NCBI GenBank assembly: GCA_021292165.1
Contig: JAHFWL010000251.1
Span: 1-64,000, forward strand
Reading direction: 5' to 3'
From: Shinisaurus crocodilurus
Taxonomy: Eukaryota > Chordata > Lepidosauria > Squamata > Shinisauridae
Length of the DNA: 64,000 nt
The notes under the pieces were generated by a model. The model was not told where the DNA came from and searched no databases. It saw nothing but the letters and a program-made list of their open reading frames with translations. The translations under genes and the position numbers were made by a program. Positions 1-9,375 of the stretch are shown piece by piece (positions within the stretch are counted from its first letter, which is position 1; every line of letters starts with the position of its first letter).

Positions 1-80
1 CTGTCCAATTCAGCTCTCAGGCATGTACATACATTGTATCACAGGATTCAGTGGGAGCTTTCTATGTAAAAGAAAACAGT

Positions 81-329
81 TTATTTATTTATTTATTTAT
101 TTATTATATTTATACCCCGCTTTTTTTTCCTGCAAGGAACCCAAGGCGGCTTACATAATCCTCCTCCTCCTCTCCATTTTATCCTCACAATAACCCTGTG
201 AGGTAGGTTAGGCTGAGAGTCAGTGACTGGCCCAAAGTCACCCAGTGAGTTTCATGGCAGAGCGGGGACTAGAACCTGGATCTCCCGGGTCCCAGTCCAA
301 CACGCTAACCACTACACCACACTGGCTCT
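81..329 (-). mobile_element. tRNA-derived SINE with L2-like 3' tail
   Basis: This is a complete-looking SINE read on the minus strand. The head at 301-329 reads as a tRNA-like sequence with an A-box-like GTGTAGTGGTTAGCG stretch (plus-strand 301-316). A B-box GGTTCTAGTCC lies at 266-276 on the complement. The body ends in GGCGGGGTATAAATATAA followed by an (ATAA)n tail, seen on the plus strand as TTTA repeats from 81. The tail resembles the 3' ends of the L2-type LINEs in this window, so mobilisation by L2 machinery is inferred. Other copies lie at 22950-23045, 27826-28073 and, in part, 2736-3013. Confidence that it is a tRNA SINE is high; the published family name was not checked. Confidence 0.85.
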
Positions 330-819
330 TTGCCACCCTTTTCAGCCACTCTACTTTATGGAAGAACCAAATTGCATACATCTAATTTTGCTTCCTGACC
401 AGCGTCAGGTCCTCCTGCATCATCTTTTCATGGGCACAGGTATTTTTGGCTGAGGCCCAAGGGCAAGTTTGTGGTTAGAAATATAGCCAAAGGTTAGAGC
501 CAAAATAGACATTTCATGAGACGCTTGGCTGCTATGAATATAATAGTCCTGCATCTCCTCCTTCCCACTGCCCTGCCACCATTTTCTGCTGAGATGTTAA
601 AAGTAAATAAAAAATGTATCACATACTGTCATTGTGTCCCTTGTCTATTTTTTCCATCTGTCAAACATGGTGGCCAGGAAACTTGCTTGTTTAATCACAG
701 CTAACTTTGCTGTAGCTAAGTTGACTCTTGGCCACACTGATTCCTTTCTATTATCACCAACACCACCAACCTGCCTATCCAGATAGTGAATATAGCCAGT
801 ATCAGCCCAAGACATTTTG
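330..819. other. No recognisable feature
   Basis: This is unique-looking AT-rich sequence. Open frames here are short and have no recognisable domain. I see no RNA gene or clear repeat. Confidence 0.5.
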
Positions 820-859
820 CTGCCAAAAGTGGAGCTCAAATGTCCCTCTCCGCTAGGGC

Positions 860-1005
860 CAGGGCTTTTTTTCTGGTGGAACTCACCGGAACTGAGTTCC
901 AGCACCTTTTCTTCTATTAATTGCATTACAATTTAATCGTCATCTACTCCCGAGGAAATGTAATCCAAGAGTTCCGGTACCCTTTTCTCCAGAAAAAAAG
1001 CACTG
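860..1005. mobile_element. hAT-type MITE, 146 bp, perfect 8-bp TSD
   Basis: The element begins CAGGGCTTTTTTTCTGG and ends in the complement of CAGTGCTTTTTTTCTGG, giving 17-bp terminal inverted repeats with one mismatch. It is flanked by GCTAGGGC at 852-859 and again at 1006-1013, a perfect 8-bp target-site duplication as hAT transposases make. There is no coding capacity, so it is a non-autonomous element moved in trans. It sits inside an older dispersed repeat that is also present at 4430-4608. Confidence 0.92.
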
Positions 1006-1185
1006 GCTAGGGCTAACACTTAAAAAAAAGAAGAAGTCTTGCTGCATCATTCAGACACCAATTCGTACCTTCACCTATCCCCCACCTCCATCTCACAGTG
1101 CCGCCTGAAGCAGCTTGCTTCACCTTGCTGCAGAGCAGAGCTGGCCCTGCATGTTGCTGCACATGTCTGAGTCACTGCAGCTATT
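1006..1185 (+). repeat. Dispersed repeat, partner of 4430-4608
   Basis: From GCTAGGGCTAACAC onward this stretch aligns by eye with 4430-4608, which starts GCTAGGGCTGACAC. Both share the blocks TTCAGACACCAATTC and GCTTCACC. The two copies are diverged and uninterrupted reading frames are absent. This is an old interspersed repeat of unknown class, and it was the target of the MITE at 860-1005. Confidence 0.6.
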
Positions 1186-1214
1186 CTGCGATAAATCTAG
1201 CCAGATCCACTGTG

Positions 1215-1460
1215 TGATTACGTGTTGAAATTACACGTTGATTACATTGAAAATGTTTTCTTGCTGTTGATTGTTTTAAATGGTTTTTAGATATATGTGT
1301 ATCTCTCGGTGTGTTGTATGCTTATGGTTTATGTTTTGTATGTATATGGTTTTTATGAAGGATTTTTAAGCTTTTAATCGCTGCAAATCCTCCAGAGAGC
1401 TTTGGTTATTGGGCGGTATAGAAATGTAATAAATGAAATGAAATAAATAAATGAAATTAC
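1215..1460 (+). mobile_element. L2/CR1-type LINE 3' end fragment
   Basis: The stretch ends with GGGCGGTATAGAAATGTAAT followed by an ATAAA-rich tail, the same closing motif as the 3' end of the LINE copy at 32723-36150 (GGGGCAGTATAGAAATTAAA). Upstream is T/G-rich 3' UTR-like sequence. Only the 3' untranslated part remains and no reverse transcriptase codons are visible. It is a strongly 5'-truncated insertion, as is usual for non-LTR elements. Confidence 0.7.
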
Positions 1461-2735
1461 ATATGCTGTTAAAGAGTTGTAAGTTGTTGTTTTTTTTATC
1501 AATAGGTGGACTGCAATGCTCAGTTTCAAAAGCAAGTGCAGAACAGGCTGTTTCAGATCAAGACATGAATGTAGCACACAACAATTAACCTTGACCTGAG
1601 AACAGGGGCGTGTTATCAGTATGCAAAGATGTCCCATTTTTCTTCTGTGGAATATTTGAAGATATGGGGTTAGAGTCTTTTCCTAAATGGCTTTGTTAGG
1701 CTTCTTTTTTATGATACAAAATTTGCAAAGCCCACTTGATATTGCTTTAAAACAGTGAAGGGTTTGACATTAGCAACTCCACCCTGCCCCCACAATATCC
1801 AAATCCTCTGAGCTACCTTTCCTGTAAGCTTCTGCCCCTGTTCTCTTCAAGAATCCTCAAAACTAAAGAAAACATAAATCAAGACCTGGAAGATGCATTA
1901 GCCCCTTCACCCAGATGATTTGGGCTATCTATCAAAAACCATAAAAGCCATTTTACTATGAAAACCTTGAGTTTTGAAGAACATCATTCATCACGAGTAA
2001 AGAAATAAATAAATTCTAAGAAAGGCATTTGGTTTTACCTCCTCCCTCCAGTTTTGTCAGCTGCCTTGGCTTAATTGCAAACCAAATCTTTTAGATGTTG
2101 GTATTTCTCTGGACACCTGAGCAGTACTGAGCTACTTTTCTAGCATGAAGAAAGTTCAGTGTTTGCCAAACATTTTACATAGTTTGTTTAGTTTAATAGT
2201 TGAAATTGTTTGCTTAATGGTGTTCATTGCTTGGCAAACTGCAATATTTATATTTCGATTACAGGGGATTCAACTGGGTGCCCTGTGGAAAAATTGGCTA
2301 ATTCCTATGCAGTGCTGTGCATCTTTTGTTGCTGTTGTTATGAACGTGTTTTTTCTCTCTCTCAAAGTCTGAGACTAGTGGGAATACTTCCTGAAGAAAT
2401 GTCATTTGTCTAATCAAATTTTACAAATTTATTTTCAGCGTTGTTTGAATACTAGATACTCCTTTTCATTCCCCTTTCCTCCTGGGTTTCTATTCCCCAC
2501 TCCTCCATCCCACAGTCAGTCAGCATGCCATAACCACAGAGCACATTCAGTCTGCATTAGGCTGTTGTAGGGTTTCCCCCCTTCTTAGGGTTCCCGCTCA
2601 CACTTCAAGAATATATTTTTTTTACTTCTACAAACCTTGGAGATACTTCCCTCTTGTGAGTGGATGGTGCCATCTTGGCTTCATAAAGACTGGCATTCAG
2701 AGAATTGCGATCATTCTTAGTATAAATGGTGGTGG
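1461..2735. other. No recognisable feature
   Basis: This 1.3 kb of AT-rich sequence contains only short frames without recognisable domains. I see no tRNA-like boxes, inverted repeats or tandem arrays that I could support. Confidence 0.5.
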
Positions 2736-3013
2736 TGATGATGATTTTTATCCCACCGTTCCTCGAAGGAGGTCAAGGTGGGATACATGCAGTGGAGGCT
2801 GGTGGCGCCAATGTCAGTGGGGCAGTGCAGGTTGAAATCTGAACTTTTAAGGAGCTATCCATGGTGCTGAATCTAGTCTTGGGGGGGAAGTAGGGGATAG
2901 CGTTCAGCACCATGGATAACTCCTTGAAAGTTCAGACTAAAACTTGGAGTGGATACACAACCTCCACTGGGTACATGGTTCCCTCTCAGCCCATTTTATT
3001 TTCACAACAAGAT
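2736..3013 (-). mobile_element. SINE / L2-type tail fragment split by a MITE
   Basis: The two halves, 2736-2789 and 2978-3013, read together as the body and tail of the minus-strand SINE seen at 81-329: the TTTATCCCACC tail motif, then a step corresponding to the gcttacat region, then CCATTTTATTTTCACAAC. The MITE at 2790-2969 separates them. The remainder of the head is not recognisable. Confidence 0.6.
2790..2969. mobile_element. hAT-type MITE, 180 bp, near-perfect TSD
   Basis: The termini are CAGTGGAGG and its complement CCTCCACTG. Flanks are GATACATG (2782-2789) and GGTACATG (2970-2977), 7 of 8 matching, so an 8-bp target-site duplication with one change. Inside, a second inverted pair (AGCTATCCATGGTGCTGAA against TTCAGCACCATGGATAAC) would fold the element into a long hairpin. 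It is non-coding. Part of the hairpin motif also occurs near 59535-59575. It is nested in the SINE/L2 tail at 2736-3013. Confidence 0.85.
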
Positions 3014-3115
3014 ATGGGAAAATCTGTCAAGTATGGATGAACAGATTTTGTTAAATCTATTCCATGTTTCATGGATTGTCAGTTGCCTTTCATTCCATTG
3101 TCTGCTCATTGACAG

Positions 3116-3348
3116 TAGGGATGTGTGCGGAGCTCGATTGGGGGGGGGGAAGTCTGGCAAACTCACCAGGCTCAACCCAACCCTACCTGCTTCCCTGGCT
3201 TGACTCGCGTTCTCACGAGTCAAGCCAAGGAAGTGACTTCCGGGTTCCCGGCACTATGTTGTTTACGTAGAAAATGGTGTAAGATACGTTAAAAATGGCT
3301 GCAATTTGCATGCCGCAAGTCAGGTGGTGGGTGGATCGCCCACCCCTA
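3116..3348. mobile_element. hAT-type MITE, 233 bp, perfect 8-bp TSD
   Basis: Flanked by ATTGACAG at 3108-3115 and 3349-3356. The ends are TAGGGATGTGTG and the complement of TAGGGGTGGGCG. Inside lie an inverted pair around CTTGACTCGCG / CACGAGTCAAG and a block containing GCACTATGTTGTTTACGTAG. The same interior is found in 24993-25367 and in 44823-45028, so this is a family. It has no coding capacity. Confidence 0.9.
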
Positions 3349-3364
3349 ATTGACAGAACCAGAA

Positions 3365-3655
3365 GGGATGTACAAGAATTTCATTCATGTTTGCAAATGC
3401 ACATTTGCACTAATGCATACTTGAGGAGGTGCGCATTTGGGCCAATGTCCATTAGCTGCAGCACAAGTGCGCACTTGCATAAATGCACATTTTTGGAAAT
3501 TCCCTCCCCACCTAAAAAAGAAACAAAGTGAAAAAACAATCTACAAGTCTGCACAACTTGGAAAGAGCTGGTCTGCTGTGGAATCTGCAGATTAGATTCA
3601 TGGAAATCCACACTCATTTCAATCCGTTGTGGGTTTTTTTTTTTTTTTTTTACAT
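3365..3655. repeat. AT-rich dispersed family copy with inverted ends
   Basis: The sequence begins near GGGATGTAC and ends near TACATCTCT. Between them are many short runs of the form AATGCACATTT, and an oligo-T run. The same style of sequence recurs at 4260-4380, 4610-4915, 6128-6500, 6500-6905, 8930-9062, 9080-9375, 13060-13410, 28440-28780, 47949-48265, 52550-52960, 53290-53800 and 58265-58710. Short frames that look histidine/cysteine-rich arise from this composition and are not genes. The class is uncertain; the ends suggest a decayed hAT MITE family. Confidence 0.55.
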
Positions 3656-3810
3656 CTCTATAATGCCAAGCTCAAGCTCATTAAGTATCTCAGTTAATTT
3701 TTCCATTCCAGTTCTATACAAGGTTAATTTTTTCCTCCACAGAAATCTGTATGCAGTTTTGTGTACATTTTTCAAATGCATGTGCATTTCTGTATGCATG
3801 CACTTGTTGA

Positions 3811-4240
3811 CTCAGGGTACAGTCCTATGGGGATGCCCGTAACCCTCTGAACTCAGAGGATTATGGGCATCCTATGCAGGGCAGGAGGAGCGCAGAGGTC
3901 CACACTCCTGATCTGAAAAACAGCTAGACAGCCCATTTTGGCTGCCTAACTGTGGTGCTTCAGAGGAAGGTGCGAAGGAGGCTGAGGCGTCGCCAGGATA
4001 CGTTGTATCTTGGCAAGGCTGGTCTTCTCCCCTCCCTGCTTCATGGAATGCCCACTAAATGCTTTGCAAACTTGGACAAGCAGCCGAGGCAGTTCTTTCC
4101 ATGCAGGTTGTGAGGGGAGAGGAGGGGGATCTGAGTGCGGATCCTCAGCTCCGACCGAGGTCAGTGCAATTTTCTGACCTCGGAGCTGGGAATCCAAACA
4201 ATCCTATGGCCCCCTAGACACTGTCTAGTGGTCATAGATT
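3811..4240 (+). mobile_element. MITE-like repeat, inverted partner of 10805-11484
   Basis: The stretch starts AGGGTACAGTCCTATGG and closes with AACAATCCTATGGCC followed by a CTAGACACTGTCTAG-like stem. The complement of 11484-10805 carries the same order of blocks: CAATCCTATGGGGATGCC, AGAGGATTATGG, TTTTGGCT, GTGGTGCTTCAGAG and CCAGGATAC. Both copies are non-coding. The terminal CAATCCTATG motif also recurs at 18880-19022 and near 36600. It is probably a non-autonomous DNA transposon family; TSDs were not resolved. Confidence 0.55.
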
Positions 4241-4259
4241 TGCTCTGCCCAGTGTGTTT

Positions 4260-4915
4260 GTGCTGTGCGCATTTCAGAATTTGATGCAGTTTCCTTTACA
4301 CATTTTGAAATGTGCGTCTGCTGTCAAACACATTTTTCTTTCTTTCATGGAATGTGTTGCAAGCTTGGAAATGCACGGAAATGCCATTCCTATTGCTAGG
4401 GCTGACACTATTTAAAATGCCATTCCTATTGCTAGGGCTGACACTGTATAAAGCCCTGCTGCACCGTTCAGACACCAATTCCTACCTTTATCTTCCCCCA
4501 CCGACATGATGCCACATAGAACAGGTTGCTTCACCCTGCTGTATGGCAAGGCAAGGCTAGCCCTGCAGGGGTCTTCCAGTGTGAATTGACTGCACCTGAA
4601 CTTTCCAGACTAATGTGGAGCTTGGAACTTAATTATCCCAAATTTTGTACTTCCCAAATTTTCCAGCACAGTTCTCAGCTCAAAAGCCTATCAAAACCTA
4701 TTTAACAATGAGTATTTTGAGAGAAAGCACATTTAGGAATGCACAATGTTACAGAAAAATATGTTAGGTTATGTATTTAAGTGCCATTTAAATACTAATT
4801 TAAATGCAAATTCCCTTCACTTAAAAAAAATATATTAGCTGATCAATGCAGAACAAGATGGAATGAATTCATAGGCAAAAACATGTGAACCTGCCATGGA
4901 CCAGAAAGCGACTGA
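4260..4915. repeat. AT-rich family copies flanking an older repeat
   Basis: Parts 4260-4380 and 4610-4915 belong to the AT-rich AATGCACATTT-type family. Between them, 4430-4608 is the partner of the repeat at 1006-1185. Directly before it, a ~33-bp unit containing CCATTCCTATTGCTAGGGCT is duplicated in tandem (about 4382-4443). There is no coding evidence. Confidence 0.5.
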
Positions 4916-5745
4916 TTATTACTGTACCACTGCAGGAATGTGTGAACGCTGGTCTGGTTCATAGAGCTTGAAAAGGGAAGGCTACCGGCGAGTGTGGACT
5001 GTGGAGACTCTGTGAATTGTTGCTTCTGTGAATCATTGCTTCATCAAATTGCTGAGTATGATTCAGTAAGAAAAGACACGTCTCTTGCTTTCACCCAGCA
5101 GCCTTTCTTGCATGAAACCCCTTGAGGGCAGAAAGGATTCAGATCAACCTTGAAAGGTCATGAAAAGGGAAAGAAGGCAGTCTGCCTAAGATTCTCTGAA
5201 ATGATTAGAGAATTGCCCAGTTCATGCTTCATAGAGCTTGACGTGAGCATGTCGCCTATGACAGGTATGCTCGCTCACCTCCAGGTGGTAGTGCTCTTGT
5301 TTTCCACTGCAATCCTAAATGCACTCCAGACAGCTTGTGTTAAGAAACCAACTAAAAATATAACCATGAGAGCAGGGGAATTTAAACTGCTACAAGCACA
5401 AAAAGACAGAAGAACAGGCCAAATGAATTATGAAATGTTTGGAAGGAGATCACAGGATCATGATCTTATTTCTCAGCTTGATTCGTCTTTTCCCCTGTGC
5501 AGAACATGTCAAATGATGTTTCCTAGCTTCTCTGATCCCCTTCATGTTTACCCTGTGCTGACTTGCCTTCCTGAACTTGTTTAAAAATGCTCAAGATTAT
5601 GCATAATGAAGTATTTTGGAATTAGCTGGGTCAGCTACAACAGGAGGAGGCAATAGAAGAGCGGGTGGTATCCAGCTATCACTGGCAGCATCTATAGAAT
5701 TATATAGCTGGAGGCAGGCAAAGGAAATTGACATGGTCTAGATTA
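4916..5745. other. No supported feature; one unrecognised 144-codon frame
   Basis: A 144-codon plus-strand frame at 5150-5584 is the longest here. I recognise no domain in it, no flanking splice pattern and no start context, and its composition is like that of the surroundings. I treat it as chance. The remaining sequence shows no repeat I could support. Confidence 0.4.
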
Positions 5746-5888
5746 CTCTGATTCCCAACCTTGGATGCCGCCCCAGATGCTATTGGATCACAACTCCCAT
5801 CATTCCAAACCAGCATGGGTAATGGTCAGGGATGATGGGAGTTGTAGTCCAACAACATTTGGGGACCCAAGGTTGGGGACTACTCTCC
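5746..5888. mobile_element. Hairpin MITE (ACAACTCCCA...TGGGAGTTGT family)
   Basis: The two arms, CCCAACCTTGG...CACAACTCCCATCATT and AATGATGGGAGTTGTAG...CCAAGGTTGGGG read in mirror fashion, form a near-palindrome of about 140 bp. Flanks TACTCTGA and TACTCTCC match 6 of 8. The same hairpin family occurs at 18925-18990, 20072-20212, 27757-28095 (split), 31585-31712, 32690-32722 (half), 50555-50690 and 57485-57630. It is non-coding and folds on itself, typical of a hAT-derived MITE. Confidence 0.75.
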
Positions 5889-5939
5889 CCCTCCTTGCTG
5901 GAAGTTGGACAAAAGGTTTCAGCCAAAGAAAGTCAAACA

Positions 5940-6075
5940 CAGAAATTTGGGTTCCAAAAGGAAACGTCCAAAATCCATATTACCACAGTGCCTTTATCAG
6001 GCCAACTCAAAGGTCACAAAATACTGTGCAAGCTTTCTTCTCCTCCAGAATTCTTCATCAGGAAAGCTGGTAAAC
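5940..6075. repeat. Probable dispersed repeat fragment
   Basis: The block CAGGCCAACTCAAAGGTCAC...CTGTGCAAGCTTTC...CAGAATTCTTCATCAGG has the look of an interspersed repeat common in amniote genomes. I cannot assign its class from this window alone, because no second copy is present here. Confidence 0.3.
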
Positions 6076-6127
6076 AAAGCAAAAAAAAGCAGGTGGGGCC
6101 TGGAAAAAAGATCTTAATCTGAATGTT

Positions 6128-6905
6128 GGGATTAGGAATGAGCATACAAGTAAAACACGAGTTCATTGAAGTTCTCCAAATTCTACCTTGAAGCTCATTC
6201 CATCTCATGATTTCTATCTTTGCTTTTTATATATATATGAAAATTGGTGTACAGTTTTACAAATGTATACGTCAATTGTGTGCATCTTTGAAATGTACAC
6301 ATTCTTCTTTGTATTTGTGCACATTTTTCAAATGTACACATGCAGTTGAACTTTTTTTTTTTTGGTCTGCAAATCACACTGCAAGCACACAAATGTAAAG
6401 ACTTGATTTTAGCTTGCATTTGAGTCCATATTTGGTCTGGAAGGTGCAAACTGGATAAATCCTGATCCACAATGAACTGAAATGAATTTCTCATACACCC
6501 CTGTGGAAATCAGCAAAATGTGAGTTCATTGAGGTTCTCTGAGTTATTCCTCATAGCTTGGTCCAACCCGTGCCCATATCAAATTTAAGTTATTGTTTTT
6601 CTTTTTGTGTGAAAATCACGAAGGACTTGGCTATGTTCTTGGGTGAGCATTAAAAAGTATGCAATCTTCTTCCATTGATTAAAAAGTGTCTGTGCACCGT
6701 TTAAAAGTGTGCATTTTCCCCTAATGTACATGTTTTTCAAACGCTTCTCTCCAACACACACACACACACACACACACCATCACAAATTTGGGAATGTATG
6801 AGTTTTGACTGTAGATTGTGCTTGTGTTTGGGTTTGGGAGGTACAAACCAGATATTCTTTGTCTATAAACAAAGTGAAAGAGATTTTTATACATCCCTAT
6901 GAATG
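6128..6905. repeat. Two adjacent AT-rich dispersed family copies
   Basis: Copy one (about 6128-6505) opens TAGGAATGAGCA and closes TCATACACCCCT. Copy two (about 6505-6905) closes TATACATCCCTAT. Both carry TTTGTGTGCA/AAATGTACACAT-like runs, and both have the phrase GAGTTCATTGA(A/G)GTTCTC near one end. Copy two contains a (CA)n microsatellite at about 6750-6777. No TSDs were resolved, so these are older insertions. Confidence 0.5.
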
Positions 6906-7202
6906 GGGATGAGGAAGAGAAAACCCTTCTGCATTGCCCAGGGCAACTGGGTTGGCTTTCTCTGCCTTGCCAGATTGTTTCATTGCCTGCCAGCAGTGAA
7001 TGGCAAGATTCTTGTCCAATCCAGCTCTTCTCAAGCCTAACTATGCAAAATAGGTTTGGACGGAATATGGTTGGGATTCACGCTTTAGATGTGTATCCAA
7101 ATATGCATTCCCTTCTACATTCTGTTTCAAACAGAGAACAGGATTGGGGCAAAGGAATGTCAGCCTAGTGTCTTCTGCACTCTATCTCCTCTTTGCTTTT
7201 GG

Positions 7203-7430
7203 TTTTTTTTTTTTTTTTACATTTTAATTTAAATTTTAACATATAAAGTAAGCATACAAATTATACAAACAAACACATAAAAAATAACAATAATAAGTGC
7301 ACCCCCCCCCAACAGGACCAGCTAAACTACATAACTATTCAGCCTTCCAAAATTGTAATGACTCTTGTGAGGGTATACACCCTTTCCCACTTAATAAAAC
7401 AAAATCTACAAATACTCTCCATATATCTTT
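7203..7430 (-). mobile_element. 5'-truncated L1 3' end with 14-bp TSD
   Basis: On the minus strand this 228-bp insert ends in a poly-A tail (plus-strand oligo-T from 7203), preceded by the A/T-rich L1-like ending ATGTTAAAATTTAAATTAAAA-type sequence. It is bounded by CTCTTTGCTTTTGG at 7189-7202 and 7431-7444, a perfect 14-bp target-site duplication as expected for target-primed reverse transcription by L1. A poly-C/G run lies inside. Only the 3' UTR is left. The TSD and tail are seen directly; assignment to L1 rather than another poly-A retroposon is inferred. Confidence 0.75.
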
Positions 7431-7515
7431 CTCTTTGCTTTTGGTATGGGATATGGAGTCCTGAACCAGAGCCGCTATGTGACCAAATGCTGATCTATCT
7501 ATCTGTCTGTCTTTC

Positions 7516-7808
7516 TAGCCCTATGCAGGCATTCACCTGCTCGTGTGGAGGGCTAAAGTGTGGAGGGGGATTGTGGGTGCACATGTAAGCCCCACCCCCA
7601 GGATCCCAGTTATCAGTGTTTCCGATGGCAGGAACGATGTATGCACATTCAGCCGAATAGTGTGTTTACAGAGCCCTCTTCAGGCCTTCACACTCAAGAG
7701 CAAAAGTCTAACTGGGTACTAGGAATGTCAGATTGCTGGGTGCACACCCATGCCTCCCGCCACGCTTGAGCCCTACATGTGAGCAGGCAAATGCCTGCAT
7801 AGAGCTTC
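7516..7808. mobile_element. MITE with ~40-bp imperfect terminal inverted repeats
   Basis: The left arm begins GCCCTATGCAGGCATTCACC. The complement of the right arm begins GCTCTATGCAGGCATTTGCC. Both arms run into CTGCTC and a GGGCT motif. The insert lies in a TCTA/TCTG microsatellite (about 7490-7515 and 7808-7840), which hides the target-site duplication. A related right arm occurs at about 19898-19925. It is non-coding. Confidence 0.65.
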
Positions 7809-7856
7809 TATCTATCTACAGATAGAGATAGAGAGATATAAAATGATACCACTAGG

Positions 7857-8037
7857 ACAGGCCTGTGGCTCAGCTGGCTCAGCTTGTCTGAGCGTGGAAA
7901 GCTAAGCAGGGTCAGGCCTGGCGATTACTTGGAAGGGAGACCCCTCCTCTAGTTTCCTGCACTGAGCAGGGGGTTGGGCTTGATGATGGCCTTGTAGGCC
8001 CCTTCCAACTCTATGATCCTATCCTATGATCCTATGA
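7857..8037 (+). mobile_element. SINE with 5S rRNA-derived head and CR1-type tail
   Basis: Positions 7883-7943 match the internal control region of vertebrate 5S rRNA genes: GAAAGCTAAGCAGGGTCAGG (box A and following) and TTACTTGGAAGGGAGACC (box C). Positions about 7965-8037 match the ending of CR1 LINEs, GGGGGTTGG(G)CTTGATG...CCTTCCAACTCTATGATCC followed by repeated CTATGAT units. The 5S part carries the Pol III promoter and the CR1-like part would recruit CR1 reverse transcriptase. A second, better-preserved copy lies at 20224-20366. The class follows from sequence; whether this exact 5S+CR1 combination has been named was not checked. Confidence 0.85.
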
Positions 8038-8929
8038 CTATAATATAGTATAATTAATCTACAATTTCTCCTGTTATCTGACTAGTACAGTTGTTCCAGA
8101 GAACCCTAGTTGCTCCTGAGGCTGGGCAGGGATTCTTCAATGAGAATATTAGTAATGGAGGGCACAGTAACATAAAAGTCAATGTATCCATCACTGCGGA
8201 TCTTTCCTACAATGCACAATTCATGGGGCAGCATTGCATGTGTTCCGGGGCCATTTACACAAACTGACACTGAGGCCCAACAGGCTTGGAGGTTGCCACA
8301 AGTAAACTGTCTTCTTCCCTAGCATATGCCCCAGAAGCCTGTTTCACCCAGGGGTCCCTTAGACGACAAGCTGACATGAAAAGTCTTTCCCCAAGGCAGC
8401 AAGTCTGAAAAACCCTGACCTAGCACAAGGTTCTTTATTAGCACATTTGAAGCAATTCCAAACTTTTACACTTTTTGCAGATTGTGCAGTGGGGTTACCT
8501 TTCAACGTAAAATAGGTAGTGAAGAAGACCATATTTAGCTCATTCTTCCTTCCCTGGGCTGTGCCTTTGGGCTAGTTATATAGTGGGGTGGAGGAGGAGA
8601 GAAGAAAGGTGAACACAAATTGTTCTTAAGCAGTTCATCAATCGTATCCATGTTGCTAATTGCTCAATTACCGCCTTATGGTGCAATTACTTCCTAGTTT
8701 TAGATTAACTGCCATCTACCTTTCCAGCCATTGCAAAAAAGAAAAGAAAAGAAAAGAAAAATGAGCAGAGTGCACACAAAAAAAGAGTGCTAAACAACGG
8801 AGGCTGAAGAAAAGCTGAAGATATACATCTATATCTCTATATCTGTATCTATATATAGATATATCAGTGTATTTTCCAGTAATTTTCATATTTTCATACA
8901 ACTAAATTGGCATGCAATTCCAGAAAGTT
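8038..8929. other. No gene; microsatellites only
   Basis: There is an (AAAAG)n run at about 8735-8760 and an impure ATCT/ATAT tract at about 8820-8866. Otherwise the sequence is unremarkable and has no supportable coding frame. Confidence 0.5.
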
Positions 8930-9375
8930 TTTTAAAAAATGGCCCGCAAGTCCTCAGAATGTCTGCAACTCAGAAGATGCTGGTCCTCTGTGGAATCTGT
9001 GGGTCAAATTCATGGAAACTGAACTCATTTAAATCCATTTCAGTTTTCTCTGACATCCCTATGCGAACCAACCACCGCATGGAGATTAGAACATAATTAT
9101 CTTTCAAACTTGTGCAATGCATTTCATAGCTCAAAAAAATGACCAAAATGCATTTAAAAATACATTAGGAAAAATATGTTTAGAAATGCATTCCTTGAGA
9201 TAAAGTATGTTTAGAAATGTATATTTTGTGTGAAAAGAAGTTCAGATATAGGTAAACATTTACATATGCATTGAAATGCAAATTTCAGTGAAGATTTAAT
9301 TTTCAGATTAATGCAGAAATAGGATGGAATGGATTTATGAATTAACACATGTAAAATAGACATGGACCAAAAATA
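8930..9375. repeat. AT-rich dispersed family copies
   Basis: Two neighbouring copies of the AATGCAT-rich family: 8930-9062, ending TGACATCCCTATG, and about 9080-9375, with repeated AAATGCATT/AAATGTAT units and an AATGCAGAAATAGGATGGAA block also found at 53725. The copies are old, without resolved TSDs. Confidence 0.5.

Noticed and set aside
3295..3617. Cysteine/histidine-rich frames that look like small secreted peptides (also at 6207-6494 and 47904-48284)
   Set aside because: They arise from the AATGCACATTT-type repeat composition, occur on both strands and recur wherever the AT-rich family is present.
5150..5584. 144-codon frame as a possible exon
   Set aside because: No recognisable domain, no splice-site context and ordinary base composition; length is within chance for a 64-kb window.
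7883..7943. A functional 5S rRNA gene
   Set aside because: Only the internal control region is present; the 5' and 3' parts of 5S are missing and the sequence continues into a CR1-type tail.
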